Positions 6,429 through 12,820 of a stretch of 23,964 nt of DNA are shown piece by piece. The position numbers were made by a program, and so were the translations under genes. This DNA is from Candidatus Bipolaricaulota bacterium (lineage in GTDB: Bacteria; Bipolaricaulota; Bipolaricaulia; UBA7950; UBA9294), in NCBI GenBank assembly GCA_015485945.1, contig WFSM01000087.1, forward strand, positions 1 through 23,964, read 5' to 3'. Under the pieces are notes generated by a model. It made no database searches. It had not been told where the DNA came from and saw only the letters and a program-made list of their open reading frames with translations. Positions within the stretch are counted from its first letter, which is position 1. Each line of letters begins with the position of its first letter.

Positions 6429-7856
6429 CTATAGCCGGTGCACCTTGAGAAAGTTTGTCTTGCCACCGCCGCCGACCGGGATGCCGCCGGTAACCACGAC
6501 AAGGTCACCCGGCGCCGCCAGCTTTTGTTCAACGAGGGTATTTCGAATCAGTGAGAGCATTTCGTCGGTGCTGTTGTATTCCGGCACCTGTATTGGCTGT
6601 ACCCCCCACACCAGTGCCAGCCGCCGGCAGGTTGACTCCCGCGGCGTGAGCGCAATAATCGGTACATGGGGACGTTCGCGCGCCACCTGGCGTGCGGTGT
6701 AGCCGCTGAACGTGGAGGTGACAATTAACCGTGCTCCAAGGTCATCGGCAATGCGTGCGGTGGCGTCGCTGATCGCGTCGGTGATCGGTCGGCGGTGAGA
6801 CACGTGGTCAAACTTGCGCGCGGTGCGGGGTTGAAGCCGGGGTTCGACAATGCAGGCGATGCGGGCCATTGTTTCGACCGCCGCCACCGGGTAATGGCCG
6901 ACCGCAGTCTCGCCGGAGAGCATCACGGCGTCCGTCCCGTCGAGGATAGCGTTGGCGACATCGCTCGCCTCGGCGCGCGTTGGCCGTGGGAATGACACCA
7001 TCGATTGTAGCATCTGCGTCGCGGTGATCACGGGAATCCCAGCACGGTTGCACCGCCGAATGATCTGCTTTTGGTGCAGCGGCACCTCTTCCACTGAAAT
7101 TTCCACCCCGAGATCGCCGCGGGCGACCATCACCGCATCGCTTGCCTCCATGATCGCATCGAAGTTGGCGAGTGCTTCCTTCTTCTCGATCTTGGCCACG
7201 ATGCCCACCGTGGTGCGATCGCCGGTGATTTCTTCCACCAGGTTTCGCAGCGACTCGATGTCATCGGCATGGCGGACGAACGACAGGGCGAGATAATCGA
7301 CATGCTGCGCCAGGGCGAACCGGGCGTCGATCTTGTCCTTGTCAGTGAGGGCAGAGATGGGAGCTGTGCTCCCCGGTGCCGCGATTCCCTTGTGCGAAGT
7401 GAGCTTCCCGCCCGCCACCACCCGACAGGTAAGCGCGTCCGGTTGCACCTGTTCCACTTGTAATTCGATTTCACCATCATCGAGAAGGAGGCGGTCGCCG
7501 GAATGACTACCGGCGATCAACTCGGGATAGGGAAGCGGAATTGTTCTCGGACCGGTCGCGGACGAGGAAAGGACGACGCGGTCGCCGTTGTTCAAAACAA
7601 GGGGTTCGGGATCGATCTTGCCGATGCGCAGCTTCGGTCCTTGCAGATCAGCCATGATCGCCACCGGCACCCCTGCAGCAGCGGCAAGCCGCCGGATGAC
7701 GGTGATGTTGTGCGCGTGTTCGGCGTGGGTCCCGTGTGACAGGTTTATCCGCGCTACGTCCATCCCCGCTTCGATCATCCGCTGCAACGTCGTCTCATCC
7801 TGACACGCAGGACCGATGGTGGCAACAATCTTGGTTCGTGCTGTTTCCGGGTCCAT
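6429..7856 (-). CDS. pyk: pyruvate kinase
   Basis: A 475-residue cytosolic enzyme that transfers phosphate from phosphoenolpyruvate to ADP, the last ATP-forming step of glycolysis. Visible motifs are the N-terminal 'TKIVATIGPA', the substrate-loop 'ARINLSHG', the active-site signature with its Lys in 'GIVAKIEKKEAL', the metal-binding 'VMVARGDLGVEI', 'TATQMLQSM', 'ANAILDGTDAVMLSGETAVGHYP', and a C-terminal allosteric domain ending 'GGGKTNFLKVHRL'. Length is normal for the family. The ATG at 7856 has an AGGAGGG ribosome site (7864-7870 on the complement). It stands alone on the minus strand between the transporter operon and a divergent tRNA. Parts of this gene recur at 2096-2354 in the same orientation. 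Confidence 0.97.
   Translation of the reverse strand: MDPETARTKIVATIGPACQDETTLQRMIEAGMDVARINLSHGTHAEHAHNITVIRRLAAAAGVPVAIMADLQGPKLRIGKIDPEPLVLNNGDRVVLSSSATGPRTIPLPYPELIAGSHSGDRLLLDDGEIELQVEQVQPDALTCRVVAGGKLTSHKGIAAPGSTAPISALTDKDKIDARFALAQHVDYLALSFVRHADDIESLRNLVEEITGDRTTVGIVAKIEKKEALANFDAIMEASDAVMVARGDLGVEISVEEVPLHQKQIIRRCNRAGIPVITATQMLQSMVSFPRPTRAEASDVANAILDGTDAVMLSGETAVGHYPVAAVETMARIACIVEPRLQPRTARKFDHVSHRRPITDAISDATARIADDLGARLIVTSTFSGYTARQVARERPHVPIIALTPRESTCRRLALVWGVQPIQVPEYNSTDEMLSLIRNTLVEQKLAAPGDLVVVTGGIPVGGGGKTNFLKVHRL
6886..7127 (-). repeat. pyk segment duplicated at 2141-2354 (direct repeat)
   Basis: Bases 6886-7127 inside pyk match 2141-2354 in the same orientation, with about five mismatches by eye and a 28-base deletion in the other copy (6956-6983 is the missing block). 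The copies lie about 4.75 kb apart and bracket the decayed PAS-HD-GYP gene, the whole ABC transporter operon and the 3' end of pyk. Such direct repeats could recombine. Confidence 0.9.
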
Positions 7857-7911
7857 CGATTTACCCTCCTGTGCTGGATTGTAGGGGGAAGGGGCAGCGA
7901 ATGCACGTTAC

Positions 7912-7940
7912 TTGACCGCTCCCCACTGATACACGATAAT
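7912..7940 (+). promoter_or_regulatory. sigma-70 promoter of tRNA-Glu
   Basis: TTGACC (7912-7917), a 17-base spacer and GATAAT (7935-7940), five of six matches in each box. The mature tRNA begins 10 bases after the -10 box, as expected for a stable RNA promoter. Confidence 0.75.
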
Positions 7941-7950
7941 GAACTGCGTC

Positions 7951-8023
7951 GGTCCCGTCGTCTAGTGGCCTAGGATATCGGGCTCTCATCCCGGCGACAG
8001 GGGTTCGAATCCCCTCGGGACCA
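7951..8023 (+). tRNA. tRNA-Glu (anticodon CTC)
   Basis: A 73-base cloverleaf. The acceptor stem GGTCCCG (7951-7957) pairs perfectly with CGGGACC (8016-8022), with discriminator A at 8023. The D-arm contains TCTAGTGGCCTAGGA. The anticodon stem TCGGG/CCCGG (7978-7982/7990-7994) encloses the loop CTCTCAT with anticodon CTC at 7985-7987. The T-arm has AGGGG TTCGAAT CCCCT. CCA is not encoded. Sequence and anticodon match bacterial glutamate tRNA reading GAG. It is a single-gene unit with its own promoter and terminator. Confidence 0.95.
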
Positions 8024-8031
8024 CAGCTGGT

Positions 8032-8066
8032 CGCTGAGGTGAATGCCTCGGCGTTGTTTTTATTTG
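8032..8066 (+). terminator. rho-independent terminator after tRNA-Glu
   Basis: An 8-bp stem CGCTGAGG/CCTCGGCG (8032-8039/8046-8053, one G-U pair) with a 6-base loop TGAATG, followed by TTGTTTTTATTT. It starts 9 bases after the tRNA. Confidence 0.8.
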
Positions 8067-8092
8067 TCCGGGAAATAGAATCGGACTAAAAT
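8064..8092 (+). promoter_or_regulatory. putative promoter of the CDP-alcohol phosphatidyltransferase gene
   Basis: TTGTCC (8064-8069), a 17-base spacer and TAAAAT (8087-8092), 18 bases before the ATG at 8111, with a GAGGAGAG ribosome site in between. It begins inside the T-rich tail of the tRNA terminator. This is a pattern match only. Confidence 0.45.
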
Positions 8093-8110
8093 GGGCTTGG
8101 GTGAGGAGAG

Positions 8111-8629
8111 ATGAAGAAGGCGGCGGAACTTCCGGATATACTCACAGCCTCAAGGGGGATAATCGCCGTCATTGTTGCTGTGCTTGGGCTGGTGGGGCCA
8201 CGCGCATTGGAAGCAGTTGTCGTACTCATTGTTACTGGTTGGACCACCGATATTCTTGATGGCCGCATTGCCCGCCACTACCACAAACCGGAGACGTGGA
8301 TCGGCGAGCGGGAGTTCGCATTTGACATGATTATGGTGCTCGGCAGCCTGTGTTACCTCGTCCTCGCCGGATTTGTGCCTATCCCACCGGCGGCGGCATA
8401 CGTCGGGGTGGCAACCTTGTTCGTAATCTACTTTCGCTCTAAGATGGTGACGATGTCGTTTGCGTTTCCGATAGTTGTGTTGCCGCTTGTCATTTCGTAT
8501 TTTTACGCTCCCCGCGCAGCGTGGATATTTATCGGCTGGGTCATCGCCGCGCTGTTGTTCGACTGGAGGCGGTTCAAAGGGGTGGTGCTCGAATTCATCG
8601 CGAACGCGAAAGCGCTCGCCCACCGCTAG
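8111..8629 (+). CDS. CDP-alcohol phosphatidyltransferase family membrane enzyme, atypical motif
   Basis: A 172-residue protein with about five to six membrane helices. It belongs to the family that moves a phosphatidyl group from CDP-diacylglycerol onto an alcohol, as PgsA does with glycerol 3-phosphate. The motif DxxDGxxAR is clear at D47, D50, G51, A54 and R55. The second half differs from the family pattern: the Gly expected 9 residues after the Arg is I64, the third Asp is E68, and only the last Asp (D72) is kept. The protein is also a little shorter than usual PgsA (about 180-200). It may be a divergent phospholipid synthase with another acceptor, or less active. The start ATG has a GAGGAGAG site. 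Its TAG overlaps the convergent ruvB stop in a CTAG. Confidence 0.75.
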   Translation: MKKAAELPDILTASRGIIAVIVAVLGLVGPRALEAVVVLIVTGWTTDILDGRIARHYHKPETWIGEREFAFDMIMVLGSLCYLVLAGFVPIPPAAAYVGVATLFVIYFRSKMVTMSFAFPIVVLPLVISYFYAPRAAWIFIGWVIAALLFDWRRFKGVVLEFIANAKALAHR

Positions 8630-9639
8630 ATCAGTTTGCCCGAACTCCGGTTAAGGTGGGTGTAGGCACGTTCAGTTGCCACCCGTCCTTGCGGAGTGCG
8701 TTTGATGAACCCGACCTGCAGCAGATATGGCTCGACGAGATCGGTGAGGGTATCGCGCTCCTCGGATAATGCGGCGGCGAGCGTGTCCACTCCGACCGGG
8801 CCGCCGTTGAATTTGTCGATGATCGCGGTGAGGACGGCACGGTCGAGGAGGGTGAGCCCGAACTCGTCGATCTCCAGCATCCCGAGGGCGGCGCGCGCCG
8901 TATCACGATCGATCTTTCCCTCCCCCCGCACCTGCGCGTAGTCGCGTGCTCGTCGCAGCAGACGTCCGGCGATGCGTGGGGTGCCACGGGCGCGGGCGGC
9001 GAGTTCGCGGGCACCAGCGGCGGTCACTTCCACTCCGAGAAGCTTCCCGCCACGGACGATGATTGCCTGCAGCTCATCAACGGAGTAAAAGTTCAACCGG
9101 AATGACACCTCGAATCGATCGCGCAGCGGTGCCGAGATCAACCCGGCACGGGTCGTGGCTCCGATCAGGGTGAACGGCGGGAGGTCGATGCGCAGCGACT
9201 GGGCGTTTGGTCCTTCTCCGAGGATAATGTCGATCTTGTAGTCTTCCATCGCCGGGTACAGAATTTCCTCCACCGGCCGGCGCAAGCGGTGGATTTCATC
9301 GATGAAGAAAATATCACGCGGTCGCAGGTTGGTGAGAATCGCCGCGAGATCACCTGCCTTCTCAATCGCCGGACCGGAACTAATTCGGATTCCCACTCCC
9401 ATCTCTGTGGCGATGATCTGGGCAAGGGTCGTCTTTCCCAACCCGGGTGGGCTGTGAAGAAGGACGTGATCGAGCGGTTCGTCGCGCCCCTGCGCCGCTT
9501 GGACATAGATGCGCAGCTTTTCTTTCACCGCCTCCTGGCCGATGAACTCGGTCAGGGTGTGGGGACGCAGCGTCTTGAGGGTTACTTCATCCTCGGCGGC
9601 GGTGTCGGCATCGGGACGGACGATTCTTTCAGTTCGCAT
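8626..9639 (-). CDS. ruvB: Holliday junction branch migration helicase RuvB
   Basis: A 337-residue AAA+ motor that, as a hexamer with RuvA, drives branch migration of Holliday junctions in recombination and repair. Seen in order are 'LRPHTLTEFIGQ' (about residue 24), Walker A PPGLGKTT (64-71), 'SGPAIEKAGDLAAIL', Walker B FIDEIHRL (112-119), sensor 'LIGATTRAGLISAPLRDRF' with the arginine finger region, and the winged-helix C-terminus ending in 'GFIKRTPQGRVATERAYTHL'. I took the ATG at 9639, giving the usual length; an ATG at 9651, one base after the upstream stop, is equally plausible for coupled translation. It is the last gene of the minus-strand lipoate operon. ruvA and ruvC are not in the window. 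Confidence 0.96.
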   Translation of the reverse strand: MRTERIVRPDADTAAEDEVTLKTLRPHTLTEFIGQEAVKEKLRIYVQAAQGRDEPLDHVLLHSPPGLGKTTLAQIIATEMGVGIRISSGPAIEKAGDLAAILTNLRPRDIFFIDEIHRLRRPVEEILYPAMEDYKIDIILGEGPNAQSLRIDLPPFTLIGATTRAGLISAPLRDRFEVSFRLNFYSVDELQAIIVRGGKLLGVEVTAAGARELAARARGTPRIAGRLLRRARDYAQVRGEGKIDRDTARAALGMLEIDEFGLTLLDRAVLTAIIDKFNGGPVGVDTLAAALSEERDTLTDLVEPYLLQVGFIKRTPQGRVATERAYTHLNRSSGKLI

Positions 9640-9652
9640 CTTGAAAACCATT

Positions 9653-10204
9653 TTACGGACGTGATCCGGCGTGGTCAACCGTGGCGCACACCACGTGGTT
9701 CGACGGACAAGCACGATCGGGAAGACGATCAAGGACGAGTGTGCCGACCGGGTTGTCGGCGACGAGCGCGTGGGCAACGTGCATGTGCAGGCATTTTACC
9801 CGGGTGAAGTCAGCCGTTCCTCCGATCCCACGTGTAGTCAGGCTGGCGAGCATCCCTGTTCGTTCCAAGTAATCGTGCTCGTGCGGCGTCAACAGAGCGA
9901 GGCGGGCGGCGATGTACGCCCGGTGGGCGTGCGCGAACCGGGCAGCAAGAGCGTGATCGGCGCGGACGCGGGCTTCAAGTTCCTTAATCGTTCCTGCCGC
10001 TTCCAACCGATCGATCGCGCGGACGAGGAATGGACAGGTGAGCCAATAAGTGGTGGGAAACGGCGCACCGGCAATGAGCGGACGCACGACAATTACCTGC
10101 GGATAACCGTGCGGGCAGCGCGCAGCGATTCCGCGAAGCCCACGCGGTGCCCGCCCAAGCTGCCACGTGATGACCTGCCTATCGGTCAGTAACGCTGGTT
10201 CCAT
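9653..10204 (-). CDS. DUF501 family protein
   Basis: A 183-residue protein of the DUF501 family (Pfam PF04417), function unknown. Family hallmarks are visible: 'RCPHGYPQVIVVRPLI', 'PFPTTYWLTCPFLVRAIDRLEA', and near the C-terminus 'GIGGTADFTRVKCLHMHVAHALV' followed by 'DNPVG'. The conserved Cys and His residues in 'CPHG', 'LTCP' and 'KCLHMH' suggest a metal or catalytic site, but that is inference. The gene starts inside the lplA-like gene (19-base overlap) and ends just before ruvB, so it is cotranscribed with both. The RuvB neighbourhood says little about function. Confidence 0.88.
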   Translation of the reverse strand: MEPALLTDRQVITWQLGRAPRGLRGIAARCPHGYPQVIVVRPLIAGAPFPTTYWLTCPFLVRAIDRLEAAGTIKELEARVRADHALAARFAHAHRAYIAARLALLTPHEHDYLERTGMLASLTTRGIGGTADFTRVKCLHMHVAHALVADNPVGTLVLDRLPDRACPSNHVVCATVDHAGSRP

Positions 10205-10932
10205 CGCTCGTCCCCGTATTTCATCTGTGCCAGTTCACGCGCGGCCTGCATTTCTTCCGCAGTTGCGGTTGTGACAACCGGCGGTGCCCCAAGGAACGTG
10301 GCGAGTCCGGCGGCGACAACGTCAGCGATCGTCTCCAGCCGTTGTGGTGCCCCAGTTATTTCGGCAATACTCGCGGTGGGAACCGGGTGCGATGGCACCC
10401 TGGACGTGCAGTAACCCGGGTGCAGCGCCCGCAATAGTTGCTCCATTGGGACTGCATCCGGGTGAACGAGGATGGTAGTGTGGTAGAGTAGTCCCGTACC
10501 GCGACGTGCCTGGGCCGCACCGCCAATTTTCATTGCGCCGAGACGGAGCACGTTGCCGACGGGAACGGCCGCGATTCCGATCCTGCGCAGCGCGGCAGCG
10601 ATCACCTCCCCCAATCGCGCGAACGTTGTTGCTGCCCCACCCCACTGCTGGCCAGCCCCGGTGTAAATGGAGACGTTGAGGTTCCCAGGATGGTGATACA
10701 CCGTCCCGCCGCCGGATATGCGCCGGAGAACTGGAATCCCGCGACGATCGGCCTCTTCCATATCAACCTCGGCGGCAAGCGACTGCGACCGTCCGATTAC
10801 TACCGCGCGGTTGTTCACCCATAGGCGCATGGTGGTTGTCCCGCGCTGGCGCTCAATTTCGAGGAGAGTTTCGTCAAGCGCAAGCCCGAACGCGGGCGGT
10901 GACGGGATGAGATTGCGGATGATGCGGATCAT
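10186..10932 (-). CDS. lipoate-protein ligase A family protein (LplA-like)
   Basis: A 248-residue cytosolic protein of the biotin/lipoate A/B ligase fold. Motifs are 'NRAVVIGRSQ' (about 41-50), the ligand-binding 'RRISGGGTVYHHPGNLNVS' (about 70-88) and the conserved Lys135 in 'MKIGGAAQARR'. The family joins free lipoate, or transfers octanoyl or lipoyl groups, to Lys residues of lipoyl domains. It is shorter than full LplA (about 330) and lacks an obvious C-terminal accessory domain, so it may be an octanoyl/lipoyl transferase (LipM/LipL-like) rather than a complete ligase. It lacks the catalytic Cys expected of LipM in any clear position. Its ATG overlaps the lipA stop (ATGA), and its 3' end overlaps the DUF501 gene by 19 bases. 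Confidence 0.85.
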   Translation of the reverse strand: MIRIIRNLIPSPPAFGLALDETLLEIERQRGTTTMRLWVNNRAVVIGRSQSLAAEVDMEEADRRGIPVLRRISGGGTVYHHPGNLNVSIYTGAGQQWGGAATTFARLGEVIAAALRRIGIAAVPVGNVLRLGAMKIGGAAQARRGTGLLYHTTILVHPDAVPMEQLLRALHPGYCTSRVPSHPVPTASIAEITGAPQRLETIADVVAAGLATFLGAPPVVTTATAEEMQAARELAQMKYGDERWNQRY

Positions 10933-11804
10933 TCTCGGACAGCGGCCGCGAATGCTTCCGCGGCGTGATACGAGCTGCGCACGTATGGTCCGGCAACAAC
11001 GTAGCGGAACCCGATGGCGAGCGCCTCCTGTTGCAGGGTGGCAAACTCATCCGGCGGGACGTAACGTGCGACTGGATAGGCGGTCCGGGTCGGTTGCAGG
11101 TATTGGCCGAGGGTGACGATGCTCACCCCAACATCCTTGAGGTCACGCAGTCCTGCCATAATCTCGGCGTGTGTCTCCCCCAACCCGAGCATGAGCGAGC
11201 TCTTGGTGATCGTGGTGGGCGACAGTTCATGGAAGCGGGCGAGGACGGCGAGCGATTGATCATACCCGGCACGGGGATCACGCACCGCTGTGGTAATGCG
11301 CCTGACCGTCTCCAGGTTATGCCCGAGCACGTCCGCCCCCGCCGTTGCGATCGTCCTGATTGCCGCATCGTTCCCCTGAAAATCGGGGACAAGTGCCTCT
11401 ACCCGTATAGCCGCATCGCTCCGTTTGATCGCGCGGACAGTTGCGGCGAACACGCTAGCACCACCGTCGGGGAGGTCGTCGCGGTCAACCGAGGTGAGAA
11501 CGACGTAGCGCAGGCCGAGTGCCTGGACCGCTTCCGCCACCCGACGTGGTTCGTCACGATCGACTTTTCCGTGCGGATTGCCGGTGGGGACGGCACAAAA
11601 CCGGCATGCGCGCGTGCACGTGTCGCCAAGGAGCATAAACGTCGCTGTCCGCGCCCCCCAGCATTCGACCGCGTTTGGACACAGCGCTCCTTGGCACACG
11701 GTGGTCAAGCGATAGCGCGCGAGCACATCTCGCACCATCCGCATATCCCGCACTTGGTTCGGAGTGGGGGCGTGCACCCGCAGCCAGTCGGGCCGTGATC
11801 TCAC
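10929..11804 (-). CDS. lipA: lipoyl synthase
   Basis: A 291-residue radical SAM enzyme that inserts two sulfur atoms into protein-bound octanoyl groups to make lipoyl. The auxiliary iron-sulfur motif CxxxxCxxxxxC is at Cys37, Cys42 and Cys48 ('VCQGALCPNAVECWG'). The radical SAM motif CxxxCxxC is at Cys63, Cys67 and Cys70 ('DTCTRACRFCAV'). The C-terminal 'PYVRSSYHAAE' supplies the Ser ligand of the auxiliary cluster. I chose the GTG at 11804, which overlaps the lipB stop (GTGA) and gives normal length. The longer open frame upstream only shadows lipB. The gene is followed without a gap by the lplA-like gene. Confidence 0.97.
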   Translation of the reverse strand: MRSRPDWLRVHAPTPNQVRDMRMVRDVLARYRLTTVCQGALCPNAVECWGARTATFMLLGDTCTRACRFCAVPTGNPHGKVDRDEPRRVAEAVQALGLRYVVLTSVDRDDLPDGGASVFAATVRAIKRSDAAIRVEALVPDFQGNDAAIRTIATAGADVLGHNLETVRRITTAVRDPRAGYDQSLAVLARFHELSPTTITKSSLMLGLGETHAEIMAGLRDLKDVGVSIVTLGQYLQPTRTAYPVARYVPPDEFATLQQEALAIGFRYVVAGPYVRSSYHAAEAFAAAVRE

Positions 11805-12508
11805 TTTGTCCCCCGCCAATACCGTGCCGGATCTTCGTCTACGAACTCCCATCCAAACAACGGCTCCATCTTGGCGAGCAAGGTCTGTGCTACGGCAGTG
11901 AGCGAAGGGGCGGTTCCGATCAGTTCGTTGAGGGAAGCCATCTCGATGGGAAGGCCGCACGGATGAATCATTCCAAAGTGCTTTTGGTTCACGGCCACGT
12001 TGAACGCCAGGCCGTGGCGCGTCACCCAGTGCTTGACGTACACTCCAACCGACGCGATCTTGCGCGCTCCGACCCATACTCCGGGAAATCCGGGGCGCCG
12101 TTGCCCCTCGATCCCGTACTCGGCAAGGAGGTCGATCACTCCCTGTTCCAGGTTGCGGATGTAGCGGCGCAGATCACGCCCTTGGTCGCGGAGATCGATG
12201 ATCGGATACACCACGAGCTGACCAGGACCGTGGTAAGTGATATCGCCGCCCCGTTCAACCTCGTACACGGTGATTCCGGCGGCGTCCAGCACTTCGGATG
12301 GGACGAGGATATTGTTTGCCGATCCCGACCGGCCGATGGTGAATACCGGGTCGTGTTCCACTGTGATCACCGTATCGCGGATCTTTCCCGCCACCCGGGC
12401 CTCGTGAAGCTGACGCTGCAGCAGGTACACCGCCGCGTAGTCCGTCCGCCCAAGGGGAAGATGGGTTACGATCTGCGTACGTTCACGCGATTTCAGCCAA
12501 GAGCTCAT
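11801..12508 (-). CDS. lipB: octanoyl-[acyl-carrier-protein]:protein octanoyltransferase
   Basis: A 235-residue cytosolic transferase that moves octanoyl from acyl carrier protein to lipoyl-domain lysines, the first step of endogenous lipoate synthesis. Family motifs are 'HDPVFTIGRSGSANNIL' (about 52-68), 'RGGDITYHGPGQLVVYPI' (86-103), the active Lys150 in 'ARKIASVGVYV', and the catalytic Cys184 in 'MIHPCGLP'. Length is normal. The start at 12508 overlaps the 3' end of the lipoyl-domain gene by 26 bases. The stop overlaps the lipA GTG, so translation of the three genes is probably coupled. Confidence 0.97.
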   Translation of the reverse strand: MSSWLKSRERTQIVTHLPLGRTDYAAVYLLQRQLHEARVAGKIRDTVITVEHDPVFTIGRSGSANNILVPSEVLDAAGITVYEVERGGDITYHGPGQLVVYPIIDLRDQGRDLRRYIRNLEQGVIDLLAEYGIEGQRRPGFPGVWVGARKIASVGVYVKHWVTRHGLAFNVAVNQKHFGMIHPCGLPIEMASLNELIGTAPSLTAVAQTLLAKMEPLFGWEFVDEDPARYWRGTK

Positions 12509-12719
12509 CTTGTTTCGCCTTATCCCCTTCCCGCTTTACGATCCGCACGAGCGTTCCGTCCGTGGGCGCTTCGACGACGAACGTCGTTTTCTCCGTTTCC
12601 ACTTCGAGCAGATCTTCACCGGCGGTGACCGCATCCCCTTCCGCCTTTAGCCACGCGGTGATCGTCACCTCGTCTACCTCCCCCAGGTCGGGAAGGCGGA
12701 CTGCATGCGTTGTGGTCAT
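12483..12719 (-). CDS. free-standing lipoyl-domain protein
   Basis: A 78-residue protein that consists of a single lipoyl/biotinyl domain. The pattern matches E2 lipoyl domains of 2-oxoacid dehydrogenases: 'VRLPDLGEVDEVTITAWLK', 'GDAVTAGEDLLEVETEKTT' with the modified Lys44 in ETEKT, then 'VEAPTDGTL' and an ending 'DELLAEIA'. No E1-binding or catalytic acyltransferase domain follows; lipB begins before the stop. It could be the separate swinging arm of a split E2, or a lipoate carrier in the assembly pathway. It is first in the operon, so it is probably the substrate of LipB, LipA and the LplA-like protein. The ATG at 12719 has a GAAGGAGGGG ribosome site. Confidence 0.9.
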   Translation of the reverse strand: MTTTHAVRLPDLGEVDEVTITAWLKAEGDAVTAGEDLLEVETEKTTFVVEAPTDGTLVRIVKREGDKAKQDELLAEIA

Positions 12720-12769
12720 AACACCCCTCCTTCGCCGGAATACTAGCCGATTAAATGAGAGGTTTCACC

Positions 12770-12798
12770 TTGTAATCCCGGAATCCGCCCCCTATATT
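12770..12798 (+). promoter_or_regulatory. putative sigma-70 promoter of ychF
   Basis: TTGTAA (12770-12775), a 17-base spacer and TATATT (12793-12798), 22 bases before the ychF ATG, with a GGGAGGGAG ribosome site. It lies in the 101-base divergent gap shared with the lipoate operon, for which I see only a partial -10 (TAGTAT on the minus strand). Confidence 0.5.
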
Positions 12799-12820
12799 TT
12801 GGTGGTGAAGGGAGGGAGAA

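Noticed and set aside
7951..8023. tRNA-Glu as an integration site for the AT-rich cassette
   Set aside because: No duplicated tRNA end or integrase is seen, and the cassette boundary is almost 7 kb away.
9289..10192. Plus-strand open frames opposite ruvB and the DUF501 gene
   Set aside because: They are antisense shadows of two confidently recognised genes.
11805..12077. A 91-codon N-terminal extension of lipA
   Set aside because: It only reads lipB in another frame; the GTG at 11804 overlapping the lipB stop gives the normal LipA length.
10965..12628. Long plus-strand frames (up to 317 codons) opposite lipA and lipB
   Set aside because: lipA and lipB have all catalytic residues on the minus strand; the plus-strand translations match nothing I know.
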